Origin: Chelonoidis abingdonii
Taxonomy: Eukaryota; Chordata; Testudines; Testudinidae
Length of the DNA: 64,000 bases
NCBI RefSeq assembly: GCF_003597395.2
Contig: NC_133777.1
Span: 58,328,938 to 58,392,937, forward strand
Direction of reading: 5' to 3'
Program-made: the position numbers and the translations under genes
In this document: positions 12,943 to 24,689 of the stretch, piece after piece
How the letters are laid out: each line of letters starts with the position of its first letter
Numbering within the stretch: the stretch's first letter is position 1
The notes under the pieces: model-generated
What the model was told of the DNA's origin: nothing
Databases searched by the model: none
The model's input: the letters and a program-made list of their open reading frames with translations, nothing else

Positions 12943-13029
12943 CCCTAGATATTGAACCCGGCTCTGGTTGCTGCTGGCTTCACCTAGCAGAAGGGTTACA
13001 GGCGTATTAAATGGTCTGTGGCCCACTGA

Positions 13030-13480
13030 CATCAGAGTTGGAGAACCCATCCGTGTAAATGACCTTGTTCTTTTCCATAGCTGTGTAAGAAGTAGGAAGC
13101 CATTGAAGCCTTTCTTATCCATCCATGCAGCTAAAACTCATCCAGGCACTCATCAGTTCGCATCTCGAATACTGCAACATCCTTGTCTCTGGTCTTGATG
13201 TATGCGATCTGGCCCTACTCATATGCATTCAAAGTGCAGCTGCTGCAAAGATTATTTTCATAGCCCACCATTCTGACTATGTCACTCCTCTCTTTGAATC
13301 CCTTAACTGGCTCTCCCTTCCCTGTTATCTCTTGTCTTATACTTAGAGTGTAAGCTCTTTGAGGAAGGGACTGGCAATTTGTTCTGTGTTTATACAACAT
13401 CTATCACAATGGGGCCTGATCCATGAGTGGGGCTCCTAGAAGCTACAATAATACAAATAAATAATAAATATAACAATAAT
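13030..13480 (+). repeat. L2/CR1-like LINE 3'-end fragment
   Basis: The translation of 13125-13346 resembles the C-terminal part of CR1/L2 reverse transcriptases (alternating ISSHLEYCNILVSG and a DYVTPLFESLNWL block). It is followed by a typical 3' tail (gtaagctctttgaggaaggg, gggcctgatccatgagtgg) and an ataa-rich end. It is 5'-truncated and decayed. The tail region also forms the left copy of the direct repeat around the next LINE. Confidence 0.7.
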
Positions 13481-13565
13481 GATACTCCCAAGGATGTGAG
13501 CAAGTACGTCTGTGGGCCACCTGTTGAGAGGCAATGAAATTACATAGACATACCCAAAGGAAAGG
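13405..13565 (+). repeat. Left copy of ~150-bp direct repeat flanking a LINE
   Basis: This segment, from caatggggcctgatccatga through atgaaattacatagacatac, recurs at 15249-15410 with roughly 88% identity by eye. It begins in the L2-like tail and extends past it into unique-looking sequence (gtgtgagcaagtacgt-like), so it is not only a repeat-family match. Confidence 0.85.
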
Positions 13566-15245
13566 CTGAAATCTTTAAAGACGGTGGACCAGAGATAATT
13601 CAGCAGCTTTACCTGCTTATCCTTAAAATGTGAATAAAGAAGGAGATACCTAGTGAAATGAGGGCTGCCCTGATTGTCACCATCTTCAAGAAAGGGATAA
13701 AACAGATTGTGGAAATTATTGTGGTATCTCCGTCCTAGCCATTGCAGGCAAAGTTCTGGCGCAGATCCTTGCAACTTGCCTTCTGCCCCGTCAGAAGAAA
13801 TTTTACCGGCGTCACAGAGTGGTTTCCGACCATGTCATGGAACTGCGGATATGATCTTCACAGCACAGCAGCTGCAAGAAAAGTGTCAGAAGCAAAACCA
13901 ACCACTCTACATGTCTTTTATTGATTTAACTAAAGCCTTTGATTCAGTGAATCGCCATGTCCTCTGGACTGTACTCTCTGAGATTGGATGTCCTGATAAA
14001 TACATCAGTGTCCTAAAATTGCTTCATGATAACATGAAAGCGACTGTTCTGAGCAGCACTGGCTCCCAGAGCAAACCTTTCAAAAGTACTAACAGGAGTA
14101 AACAGGGCTGTATCTTCACTCCAACCATGTTTGCAGTTTTTTTCACAGTCATTCTTTACCTAGTTGCTGGGATGTTTACAGCTGGCATTGAAATCATTTA
14201 CAGAATGGACGGAAAGCTGTTCAGGATTAGCAGGCTGAAAGTCAAGAGTAAGATCTCCACATCTATTGTGGAACTTCAGTATGCTGATGACAATGTAATC
14301 TTTGCCCACTCTGAGAAAGATCTTCAAACTATCTTGAATGTGTTTGCTGATGCTTACGCATGTCTTGGTCTCACTCTTAATATCAAGAAGACTAAGGTGT
14401 TCTATCAGCCCTCTCCAAATGAGGTATTACATGCCCCATCTATCAAAATCAATGGAGTGGCACTGGAGAAGGTCGATCATTTCCTCTACCTTGGAAGTCA
14501 TCTTTCATCCAAGGCAGATATTGATGCAGAAATTCAACATCGCCTGAGCTGTGCCAGCGTAACTTGTTCTCATTTACGGCACAGGGTTTGTGAAGATCAC
14601 GACATTCAAACAGACACCAAGTTTCTTGTTTATCTAGCCGTTATTCTCCCAACACTGTTGTATGAGTCTGAAACTTAGACAACCTATAGACAGTACTTGA
14701 AAGTCCTTGAGAGGCACCATTAATGCTGCCTTATAACATTCTGAAGATCAAATGGGAAGACAGGCGCACCAATATTAGTGTCCTGGAACACGCAAAGACC
14801 ACCAGTATTGAGGCAATGATCATCCATCAGCAATTCCACTGGACTGGTCACAAAACAGATCCTGTTCTCTCAGCTGAAAGAAGGGTACTGTAACATGGGT
14901 GGACAACAGAAGCGTTATAAGGACTTACTGAAGGACAACCTAAAAAAGTGTAATATTGACATTGACACTTGGGAGACACTTGCCCAGGATCGCTTAAAAT
15001 GGAGTAAAGTCCCCATGATGGTCCCCTGCATTTTGAACTTGCTTGCTGACAAGCTGAAGAGGACAAGAGGCGCAGAAGGAAGGAGAGACTGGCTTCCAGT
15101 CATGGTCAACAGCCTCCTGCTGAGCCTGAAAACATCTGCCCTCACTGCAATAGAACTTGTGGTTCAAGGATTGGCCTTGTTACCCACCTGAGGACCCATG
15201 ATTTCCATGGAAGATGATCATACTCGGTAACGAGTGATCGCCCAT
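13566..15245 (+). pseudogene. Decayed non-LTR retrotransposon, reverse transcriptase part
   Basis: The longest open part (13707-14678, 323 codons) carries reverse-transcriptase blocks in order: FIDLTKAFDSVNR, a KQGC(I)FTPT-type block, LQYADDNVIFAH and a YLGSHLS block. Similarity extends upstream of 13707 in other frames. It continues downstream as a second frame (14895-15191) with a conserved C-terminal phrase and a degenerate C2H2 finger (ending near RIGLVTHL-type sequence). The YADD catalytic core is retained. Stops and frame changes split the element and the 5' part (endonuclease) is missing. Clade is uncertain (RTE-like or related). It lies between the two direct repeats. Confidence 0.85.
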
Positions 15246-15248
15246 CAT

Positions 15249-15412
15249 CACAATGGGGCCTGATCCATGAGTGGGGCTCCTAGAAGCTACAATAATACAA
15301 TTAAATAAAAAATATAACAGTAACGATAATCTCAACATAAGGGTGTGAGCAAGTACGTTTATGGGCCACCTGGTAAGGGGCAATGAAATTACATAGGCAT
15401 ACCCAAAGAAAA
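15249..15412 (+). repeat. Right copy of ~150-bp direct repeat flanking a LINE
   Basis: See the copy at 13405-13565: same order of phrases (caatggggcctgatccatga, agctacaataatacaa, tatgggccacctg, gaaattacataggcatac). It follows immediately after the LINE 3' end (actcggtaacgagtgatcg). Confidence 0.85.
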
Positions 15413-17082
15413 GGTTGCTCAGCTATACATGGGGCTTTGCTTTTAAAAATGGTGGCTACCCTAGCACAAGTGCTCTTGGTTTTTTTAACTCCTACTGAAA
15501 GATTTTGTTACTCATGACTGAATCCCATTGCCCTCAAGGAGTGTTTCTTCAAACAGTTTATTCAAAAAAGCCAAGGTAACTTTGTATAGTTACTATGGAC
15601 AGATTAATGCGAGAACTTCCCTTTTTCTGTGGGAGACAAGTTAGGTGAAACTGGGAAAGGAAGGGAGAATTAGGGAAAGAGGCAGGGATCCTGGAGGGCA
15701 TATTTTTACTCAGTTTTAAATTTAACTCAGTGTAGATTTTCAGGCTTGAAGAGGCTTATGGGGTTGTTTATTTTAGAGTTTCTTCTGCAGGAGGAATTTC
15801 AGAGCTCTTGCCATTTTAATTACTAGACATGAGATCAAGGGCAGATGATCTGGTTAAAATAAAATAGAAACCAATACAAACATTTGCCTCAAACTCAGAT
15901 CAATGTAACCTGCAACCTTTTGTGAAATTCAGAGATAAGCTTGGTTCACATGGTTTGTTTGAACTTGTATGTGCTCTGCATATCTTGACAGCAGAGAAAC
16001 AAGCCAGATTTATCCATTTTGTAATTCAATATTAATAGAGTTTCATTAGAAATATTGAAAGAACATGAGAAATATCATGGTATCCCCATACTAGCTGAAA
16101 GTAAGAGGTATGGGAGATCTTGGAAACCTTACGAGAACAGGCTTTCTAGTGAGGTTGATTTTTCAACTATAAAAGTTTGATTACACAGGCTTATCTGAAT
16201 GAAACTGAATTTACAGAGATTTGTTTATCACTTATATGCAACTGGAAAATACACAGAATCTGTCACCTTATTAAAATAATGTTCCTACATTTACTGATTC
16301 ACATAAATAATATCTTAATTCATTATTGAAGCTGTTGTTCCTAACGAATCCTCTGGGAATGCCTAAATAAAAAATGTCATTGACTTATTTAATGATTTTA
16401 ATGCTAAGCTATCTTTTTATGATGGTTAGAACTCCTATTCTGAATTCCCATTTAATTAAGATGATAATATGGCAGATCAATGGCAACAGTAACATCTCTA
16501 ATACCAGACTATAATCATAGTGTGTGAGTAGCTCAGATGGCTTTGAATGTTTAAGTCAATTAATTTCCTTATTCATTCCCTTCGGTACTGACACAGATAG
16601 GATTTTATTTTATTTTTTAACCTGTTGAACAGTAGATTAAATATATTTACTAAAGGTAAATATTTCAGATGTGATTAAGGGCTTGTCTATGGTACAAGGA
16701 CTATTAGCTATGCCAGCATAATCCTACATCATAGATACAACCTACAGCAATGGAAGGGGTTTTTCTGTCACTGCAGGAGCAATACTTCCCCAAGCAATGG
16801 TATCTAGATTGATGGAGGAATGCTGCTTCCTTCAAACAAGTTCTACCTACACTGAGGGTTAGGTTGACATAGATGCATTGCTCAGGGGTGTGAAAAATAT
16901 AGCTGTTGACCTAAAGTTTATGGTTGAGACTAGAACAAAATAACATAGGAGTCAAAAGTGACGTAGGCATTTAGGAATCTAAGTCTCATTGAATGTCAAT
17001 GGGTTTTAGGTGCCTAACGGGAAGATTTTTTCAAAGGCACAAGTAGGAGGCACCAAACTCTCACTGGCTTTCAATGGGAGTT
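15413..17082. other. Non-coding AT-rich DNA
   Basis: No gene is seen. Around 16680 the phrase gattaagggcttgtctatgg resembles one end of a Harbinger-like MITE, but I could not place the matching end. 16965-17080 holds MITE-like words (ggcatttaggaatctaagtc) next to the following palindrome. Confidence 0.5.
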
Positions 17083-17254
17083 AGGGTAAAATTTTCAGAA
17101 GCACCCAAATGACTTAAGAGCCTAAGTCTCATTTTCAAAAGTAATTTGAACACGTCAGTGCCTTTGAAATCTCCCCCTTCATGTTTAAATTAGTTTTTAA
17201 AATGGGACTTAGGCTCTTAAATCATTCAGGTGCTTTTGAAAATTTTACCCTAAA
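17083..17254. mobile_element. Foldback MITE with ~58-bp arms
   Basis: The left arm (from ttagggtaaaattttcagaa) and the right arm (ending gaaaattttaccctaa) are inverted repeats of about 58 bp, roughly 85-90% matching by eye, around a loop of about 55 bp. It is non-coding. Confidence 0.8.
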
Positions 17255-17741
17255 GCTTTATCAATTGTGTGTATTTATCTTAATTTTTAGTGTTTAAAGT
17301 GATTTAGTACTTGTGAATGTACGTGACTTAGAGAGCCGTGGAATCTGGAGACCTCAGACCAAAGAGGCAGGCTGTATCTATCCTGCAATCAAAAGGTATG
17401 ATTGCAGCTCAAAACAGACATGCCTGCATTAGCTTTAATCTAGCAACCACAGCTAAAAATAGAAATGAAGCCACAGCAAATGAGTTTCAGTGCAGGTTGT
17501 ATGAGCCCACCCAGTCCCCCGGGTATGCACTCACATTCCTTGATCCTGCTGAAGCCTATGCCACTATGGCTTCACTGCTATTTTTATCCACACTAGCTGG
17601 ATTAAAGCTAGCACAGGTAAGTCTACCCCAGATGCAATCATGCCTTTGATTGCAGTGTAGACATACCCACAGCATGTCATAAAGCAATGATAGCACAAGT
17701 TTCCTGATAAGCAGGTCCATTGTATATATGGCATCTATTAA
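17255..17741. other. Non-coding, MITE-like remnant
   Basis: The end at 17655-17675 (gcagtgtagacatacccaca) has the look of a turtle DNA-transposon terminus, but no matching opposite end was found. The ORF at 17338-17649 shows no domain. Confidence 0.4.
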
Positions 17742-18770
17742 GCCATAAGAATGGCCATACTGGGTCAGACCAATGGGCCATCTAGCCCAGTATTCTGTCT
17801 TCAAACAATGGCCAATGACAGCTGCTTTAGAGGAATGAACAAAACAGAATAATTATAGAGTGATCCATCCCATCATCCACTCCCAGCTTCTGGCAGTTAG
17901 AAGCTTATGACAACCCCAGAGCATGAGGTTGCATCCCTGGTCATCTTGGCTAATAGCCATTGATGGACCTATCCTTCATGAACTTATCTAACTTTTTTTA
18001 ACCCAGTTATAGTTTTCGCCTTCAAAATATCCCCTGGCAACAAATTCCACAGATTGCCTCTGCACTGAATGATGTAGAACTTTCTTTTGTTGTTTTAAAC
18101 CTGATGCCTATTAATTTCATTGGGTGACACCTGGTTCTTGTGTTATTTACCCCCTCCACATACCACTTTCCTATTCACTTTTGCCACACCATTCATGGTT
18201 TCAGAGACTTCTATTATATCCCCCCTTAGGCATCTCTTTTTCAAAATTAAAAGTCCCAACCTTTTTAATCCTCTCCTCATATGGGACCTGTTCCATATCC
18301 TTAATCATTTTTGTCACCCTTCTCTTTACTTTTCCCAGTTCTAATATATCTTCTTATGAGACGGGGTGACCAGAATCAAATGCAGTATTCAAGGCAGGGG
18401 CATACCATGGATGTATACAGTGGCATTATTTTGTCTATCCCTTTCTTAATGGTTCCTAACAGTGTTAGCTTTTTTGAGTGCTACTGGCCACTGAAAACGT
18501 CTGCTCAGAGAACTGTCCACAAGATATCCACAAACTATCTTTCTTGAGTGGTAACAGCTAATTTGGACCCCATCATTTTGCATGTCTAGTGGGGATTATG
18601 TTTTCTAATGTGCATTACTTTGCATTTATCAACACTGAATTTCATCTGCCATTTTGGTGCCCAGTCACCCAGTTTTGTGAAATCCATTCGTAAGTCTTCA
18701 CAATCTCCTTTGGACTTAAAATAGCTGATAAGGATGTTAAATTAGTTCTAATTCCATTAGGGTTGGTGGG
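17742..18770 (-). repeat. CR1 LINE, antisense
   Basis: The left end (ccatactgggtcagaccaat) is the antisense CR1 terminus and the text continues through usual CR1 3' phrases (acaaattccacagattg, gacctgttccatatcc, ccatcattttgcatgtctag) to about 18770. The frames are short and broken. Confidence 0.9.
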
Positions 18771-19920
18771 GGGTAAATGTGGAACTGACACATAATTTGG
18801 CAGTTTTAGCTGAGTTCAAATAGGTCACTGGACAGCAGTGGTGCAGTAGCACATTTTGATCACTGGCAAACTGGTTTGGAGTTGAACCATTCTGTTGCAT
18901 CATCTGTATCTCTAGCATCTTCTGAATTGTTGTAGGTTTGTTCTTACTCCTTTTCTTGTTTGTAGCAGTTTGGTTATGATTCGTGTATCACACTGCCAAG
19001 ATCTGAATCCCAGCCATACCAGGGTTCAGAGCCTGAGCCCAAATGTATACATAGCTATTCCTAGCACATTAGCACAAGCCCAGATCTTATACCCAAACTC
19101 TGAGACATGCTGCTGCAGGTTTCTGCTTGGCATGTAGACACAGCTAGGAGCCTAGACTGAAGATATGAGCAATGACAAAACTGACAAGAATTTCTATTTC
19201 AAAAATTTCAGTCAGCAGCTGCAGGTTCCAGGAGCATTTCAGAAACAGCATGTGCTGATGTTTCCAAAATATTTTTGGGGATATGCAAAGAATTCTGGGG
19301 GGAAAAAGATGGTTTGTTCCAATTCCAAATGAAAACAAACTAAAATGTCTAAATTTCTCATGAACCAGAAATCCCAAATATCAGCCAGCTTGCTAATAAT
19401 CCTTGTGGCAAAGGGATATTGTGAAGATAAGTACACTACAAAGATTGTGAGGTACTTAAATGCTAAAGCAATGGGGGCCAGATAAATACCCAAGATAGAT
19501 AGATAGAGTCCCAATCAGGCTGGGGGAAAAGAGCCAACTAGATTTTTAATTTTTCTTCTTCTTTGAGCATCTTTTTTAGGCCAGATGCTCCTGGAGATGC
19601 CCTTGGGCAAAGTCAGCTGAATTCAAATGAAGGAGGCTTAAAAGAAGATATGATAAAATATTCCACAGAACACTGCTTCTGAAGATCCTGTCTCCTAGGC
19701 TGCAAAGTAAGCTCCACCCCATCTTTCCAGTGTAACCTTATACTGTATAAACTTACAAGAAAGTCCTGGCAATGGGCGTAGGAGGTAGGAGGTTTGTAGT
19801 CATTTATCTTCTAATATTAAGATCTTTAAATGCTTAAGATAACAAGAGGCTGTTTTCTACATTCTGAATGTCTCATTGAGCAAAACTAATCACTACGGTC
19901 AATGAGAGTTTGTCTCAGTT
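18771..19920. other. Non-coding DNA, no gene seen
   Basis: Nothing recognised apart from general AT-rich sequence. Confidence 0.5.
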
Positions 19921-21617
19921 AGGCCCTGATCCTGCAAACACTTCTGTATGAGTTTATCTCTAAGCAGGGTAGATAAAAATCAATGGTTTTAAAAAAACAA
20001 AACTGATTTTTTGATAAAATGCTTTTTGAGGAAAAAAACCTATCTAAAGGTAGTTTTAATTAAGATACATTATAGTTCAAAGATATCTCATCATGGAATA
20101 GGGATTATAAATTCTAATTCTGTAGTATGAGACAATATATTCATGTAATGTTTAAGACAAGTTTTGTAAATGAGTTTCAATAATTCATGGATTAGGGACC
20201 TAATTTTATGCAGTTCCAGGGGCTTCTATCTAGATTATTTCGGTTAATCTTCCTATCTACCCAATGAGACTCAGTGCTTAGTCTAGAAGATACCATCAGA
20301 GATGCTTAGTTTTGCAGTTCTAAAACTGTGGATTTGTGTCTCCAGAGATAACATGCTTGTTAAAAGCAAAAATGTTTTTAAATAAATAATGGTGAGAAAT
20401 AACAGAGCTCAACCCTATTGTCCCTCTGCAAATTTGTGTACAGAGTCAATCCCTTACCTCTCTCTAAAAGTGTAATGTTTCAAGAAGTTCAATAAATAGA
20501 AGATTGTTGGGGGTGGGATAGACCTGGAGAAGGAGAAGAAGTTTGGAGATAATTGTGAGAAGGGAGGAACAGGCAGTAAAAACAAAAGTGAAACTGTTCG
20601 ATCAATATATTCCAGAAATCTTGGTCTTTCTGAGTGTAGCCTTCATTGATTTGAGATCTACCATACCATTCTCTAGCTAGAAGGAGAAAACCTATAATGG
20701 CAGCAGCCTGTAAAAGAGACCCAGTTTGGAAATATTTTAATGAAGTTCCTTTACCTGTGGGTAAGACAGGCATGCATGAAAAATGCAAACAGTGCAACAA
20801 AGAAATGCAAGGTCTGGTTGCCCGAATGAAACAACATCATGAGAAGTGTTCCTTCGCAGGAGGAAGCTGCATTGAAGATGATGAAAGAAAGATATCTGAA
20901 CATGCAGAATCTTCAGGTTCATAAACTTTATTTCATACTTCTTTCTTAAGGACTGCCTGTCTTCTGTCTGGACTATTCTTAGATTTTCTCATGTTTGAGC
21001 AAAAAATATACTTGTTACTCTATGGTACTATCATTTTAGATGCAGTTGTGATAAAAAATAAAGAGCTGAAATAGGCAGATCTTCCTCTTACAATTTCACT
21101 TTTAAAGTAGTACTGAGTGTCAGTGAATGCAATGAGTAATACTAAATGAGCAGTATGGTAATAATAATTAAATAACTGCATTGACTTAATTTTGTTTAGG
21201 AGAATCGATCCTCAACATACAAGATTCTGAAGACTATCCACTTTCAAGATCACCATCATTTTCTATAGTTTCAGAATTATCTGTCAATAATAGTGTTTCT
21301 GTCATATCATGTATGTCACGTAGCCACAGTATATCACCTGTAGCAAAAAGAAAAAAAATCTCCATCATCCAGAAACAACCATAAATAAGTTTGTGATCAG
21401 AACCAGCAGATTACAAAAAGAGGTAATTGATGAAAAAATTGCCCGGTTTGTTTACGCAACAAACTCTCCTTTCCGTATGACTGAGAACCCATGCTTCCTT
21501 AACATGGTTCAGTCATTAAGACCAGGATACAGTCCACCCAACAGAGCAGATGTCGCAGGTAAATTGCTGGATAAAGTACATGAAAGAGAAATTGAGCAGT
21601 GTGCAAAAGGTCTAGAG

Positions 21618-21912
21618 CAGTGTTTCCCAAACTTGGGACGTCGCTTGTGTAGGGAAAGCCCCTGGCGGGCTGGGCTGGTTTGTTTACCTACCGCGTCCGC
21701 AGGTCCAGCTGATCATGGTTCCCACTGGCCGCAGTTTGCCGCTCCAGGCCAATGGTTGCTGCTAGAAGCGGCGGCCAGTACGTCCCTCAGCCCGCGCCAC
21801 TTCCAGCAGCTCCCATTGGCTTGGAGCAGTGAGCCGCGGCAGGTAAACAAACCAGCCTGGACCCCCAGGGGCTTTCCCTACACAAGTAGTGTCCCAAGTT
21901 TGGGAAACACTG
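21618..21912. mobile_element. hAT-type MITE nested in transposase remnant
   Basis: The 295-bp element starts CAGTGTTTCCCAAACTTGGG and ends CCCAAGTTTGGGAAACACTG. Inverted homology extends far inward (gggaaagcccctgg / ccaggggctttccc, then gtttgtttacct / aggtaaacaaac). It is flanked by perfect 8-bp copies of GTCTAGAG (21610-21617 and 21913-21920). It keeps the ORF at 21393-22073 open by chance but is not part of the transposase. Confidence 0.95.
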
Positions 21913-22909
21913 GTCTAGAGGATGGAATTGTTAACCTGAGTCTTGATGGGTGGAGCAATGTCCACAACGATCATGTTGTATGTGCTTGTGTGACAATAGC
22001 AGAAGGAATGTCTTCCTTACAGAAACAATTGATAGACCAGGAAATGCTCACACAGCAGAATAGTTACAAGTAGTAGCAGTAAAAGCGATAAACTCTGAAA
22101 AAAAAATTCAAATGTCTAGTATGCAGCTTGGTCACAGACAATGGTGCAAATGTATCCAAGATGAGAAGAAGTTATTTAGAAGAGAGTCCCATGCTAACAA
22201 CATATTGTTGCAGTGCTCATTTGATGCACCTCCTAGCCAGAAATAAAGGCTAATGTTGTTGAAATTGCAAAATACTTCCATAACAACCACTTCGAAGCAG
22301 CTGCTCTGAAAAAAGTGGGAGGAACCAAGCTAACTCTCCCACAAGACGTGCGATGGAACTCCATAGTGGACTGTTTTGAACTGGCCTAATCTGATGACAG
22401 TTTGTGAACAAAATCGTGAAAAAATAGATGGCACTGTCACTGCCAAAGTTCTCAGCATTGGGCTTAAGAGAAATGTTGAACACATGCTGAGTACCCTGAA
22501 GCCTATTTCTGTAGCCTTGAACAAAATGCAGGAAAATAGCTGTTTTACTGCTGACACTGTTGAAGTTTGGAAGAAACTGAGTGAGGTCTTAAAAAGAGAA
22601 ATATGCAAAAAAACAAATGGGACAAGCACTGTGTCCAGCTCATTTTCTTGCAAATATTCTCAATACTCGGTACCAGAGTCAAACCTTAACTGCTGAAGAA
22701 GAGGAGTTGGCGATGACATGGACATCCATTAATCATCCGTCCGTAATACCAACTATAATAAATTTCAGAGTGAAGGGTGAACTATTCAAGAAATATATGT
22801 TTGCTGGTGATGTTTTAAGGAAAGTCACACAGTGAACTGGTGGAAGTCACTTAAGCACTTGGTTTCAGAGACAGTTGAAGTGATAATCTTGATAAAGTGA
22901 TAAACTCAG

Positions 22910-22958
22910 TTCTTGGTTTTTAAATTGGCTGTGCACAGGGTCATTTCACTGGCATTTA
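22910..22958 (+). repeat. 49-bp exact duplicate (copy A)
   Basis: The segment from ttcttggtttttaaattggc to actggcattta is identical to 24235-24283. It interrupts the transposase remnant just before the sequence for its TAVASSA-type motif. Confidence 0.9.
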
Positions 22959-23838
22959 ACAGCAGTAGCTTCTTCTGCCCGTGTAGAAAGAATTTCTTCC
23001 TTTGGACTAATTCATTCCAAATTGAGAAATCATTTGGGGCCTGAAAAAGCAGGAAAGCTTGTTTTTCTTTTCCAGATTATGAACAAACAGGAAAATGAAG
23101 GTGAAGATGACTGAGTTAGCTGCAGAAGCCAATATTTTAAGTTTCTCATGTTGATCTGGCTGAAATAGTCTATTAAATTTTTGTGGTTTTTTAAATATTT
23201 CATGTAACTATTTTAGTTCAAAACAATTTTAACAAAAACAAACCTGATTTTAAAAAAATTGAATGTTTAACTAAATTCAAAAATGCATATGCTTGTTTTT
23301 TTAAAATATTATACGTTTGCTGTTGAAGAAAAAATATCCAGAATACATAACATTGTTGTTTTAGCTAATAAAAAACAATTTAAATGTCTGTCTGGTGATA
23401 TTCTCCTCCTAATACAGCATGGCAAGAAAATCCTCCAAATATTAATGATTAATCTGTTGAACTGGAGATAGTTCACCTCCCAATGACTTCATAAATATCT
23501 GCTTCAATTACCTTTGGTAAATGAAATAACCAAACAATCATTCATTTTCTGATACAGCTGTAAAACTAATCTGAAAAGTTTTCAAAATAAATCACTTAAA
23601 AATGTATAGTGTGTATCTTCTAAAAATGAAACCTACATCTATCTCTGAGTTGTGAAGACTATGTATTAAGGTTATAACAACTAACAAAATGCACTTTTAT
23701 GTAGAAATCCATGATTAAATAGAGTTTTCCTGACTAGTGATTTAAATCAAACCCACCCTGACTAAGCACATGGGTAGTCCCATTGAAAGTCACTGGGACT
23801 ACTCACATGCTTAAGGGTATTGCAGGATTGAGGGCCTT

Positions 23839-24689
23839 AAAGAACCACAGAATAAAGCCATACAAGTTCATCTGTAGTTGACATTTTGTGAATACAGTTT
23901 CAAGCACCTCATCTATCTATAAGAGAAGCCCTTTTCTTTCTCCATGTATGGTAACTAGAAATGAACTTTTAAAACATCCCCCAAACAACCTTGTGGGGGA
24001 TTCAGAATTCAAACTAGGCCCTGGATCTGAATATCATGCCCTTAGGGCAGCTCCTCATCTGTGGGTATAACCCAGCTGAGGATCTGGCCCAATAGCTCTG
24101 CAATAATCACCCCCCAAAACTCAGATCCACACAGCTTTAAATTTTAGGGAGAATCCATATACACAAACGAATCTAGAACCAAACTGTGAAGCTTGGACCT
24201 ATCTCTAGTAATCAGTGGAAAGCCAGAAATTCAATTCTTGGTTTTTAAATTGGCTGTGCACAGGGTCATTTCACTGGCATTTATAAAGACTTTTGTAAGG
24301 TTTAGGAAACTGGGCCATTTCCCTTCCTGAATGCTCTGTTGCTGTTTATAAAAGAGACCAAAGGATCCACTGATTCCTGCAGGAAGAGAATATTACTGTC
24401 TTCAGGGACAACACTTTCCTTTAGGAGCTAGAAGATTTCCTTAACAATTTTTTACTACAAAAATGCATGACTTTTATAGAAATCCTTGAAGTGAATCACT
24501 GGAAATACTTTATAAAGTATCTGCAATGAGACCTGGCAATATTCTGAGGGAGTGGTTATTTAAATATTAACTACTGAAATACTTTTTCAAAAAAAACACT
24601 TTAGCAGGAGAATTCTCTATAAATAGGATATTCTCCTGACATGGTAGAATTTAACACTCGTTGTCAAGTTGTCCTACAGTGGCTGAAGA
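23839..24689. other. Non-coding DNA containing copy B of the 49-bp duplicate
   Basis: No gene is seen. The 49-bp match to 22910-22958 lies at 24235-24283 and appears to be the undisturbed source copy, since here it is embedded in ordinary sequence and there it breaks a coding remnant. Confidence 0.6.

Larger units (their letters stand above)
10072..13000. repeat. Large composite interspersed repeat with nested insertions
   Basis: The block runs from TGTGACAAAGTTCC to GAAGGGTTACA. TG...CA ends suggest an LTR-like unit, but I see no clear target duplication (flanks tttat and ggcgt). I recognise the phrases as of the kind common in turtle genomes. It contains the Harbinger-like MITE at 10574-11367, the 36-bp minisatellite at 11690-12255 and the hAT MITE at 12750-12942. 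The ORFs in it (up to 300 codons on the minus strand) come from the minisatellite and are not genes. Boundaries are approximate. Confidence 0.5.
20697..23115 (+). pseudogene. hAT transposase remnant with BED-type finger
   Basis: The N-terminal piece (20697-20924) has a BED-like zinc finger (CKQC then HHEKC) starting at MAAACKRDPVWKYF. A spacer follows, then pieces at 21190-21610 and 21922-23115 with hAT transposase features: the NLSLDGWSNVHND block, an AHLMHLL-like stretch, a VRWNS-like stretch, and the C-terminal dimerisation region (AGKLVFLFQIMNKQ). The reading frame is broken by stops, frameshifts, the MITE at 21618-21912 and an insertion at about 22900. Not functional as written. It resembles the hAT transposases from which ZBED-type genes were domesticated, but nothing suggests domestication here. 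Confidence 0.85.
19965..23760 (+). mobile_element. Autonomous-type hAT transposon, decayed
   Basis: The element of about 3.8 kb starts CAGGGTAGATAAAAATCAAT and ends with GATTTAAATCAAACCCACCCTG-like sequence, imperfect inverted ends. Flanks share ctaagca (left tctctaag/ca, right actaagca), so the duplication is imperfect or offset. It encodes the transposase remnant described separately. Two later changes lie inside: a 295-bp MITE and a 49-bp duplicate of sequence from outside. Confidence 0.8.
19921..23838. mobile_element. MITE split by the hAT transposon
   Basis: The segments 19921-19964 (aggccctgatcctgcaaaca start) and 23761-23838 (ending gcaggattgagggcctt) are inverted-repeat halves of one short MITE of the type also seen near 33393 and 59958. 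They become contiguous when the hAT element at 19965-23760 is removed. Confidence 0.7.

Noticed and set aside
21393..22073. 226-codon ORF as a gene
   Set aside because: It is a transposase remnant joined through an inserted 295-bp MITE with perfect target duplication.
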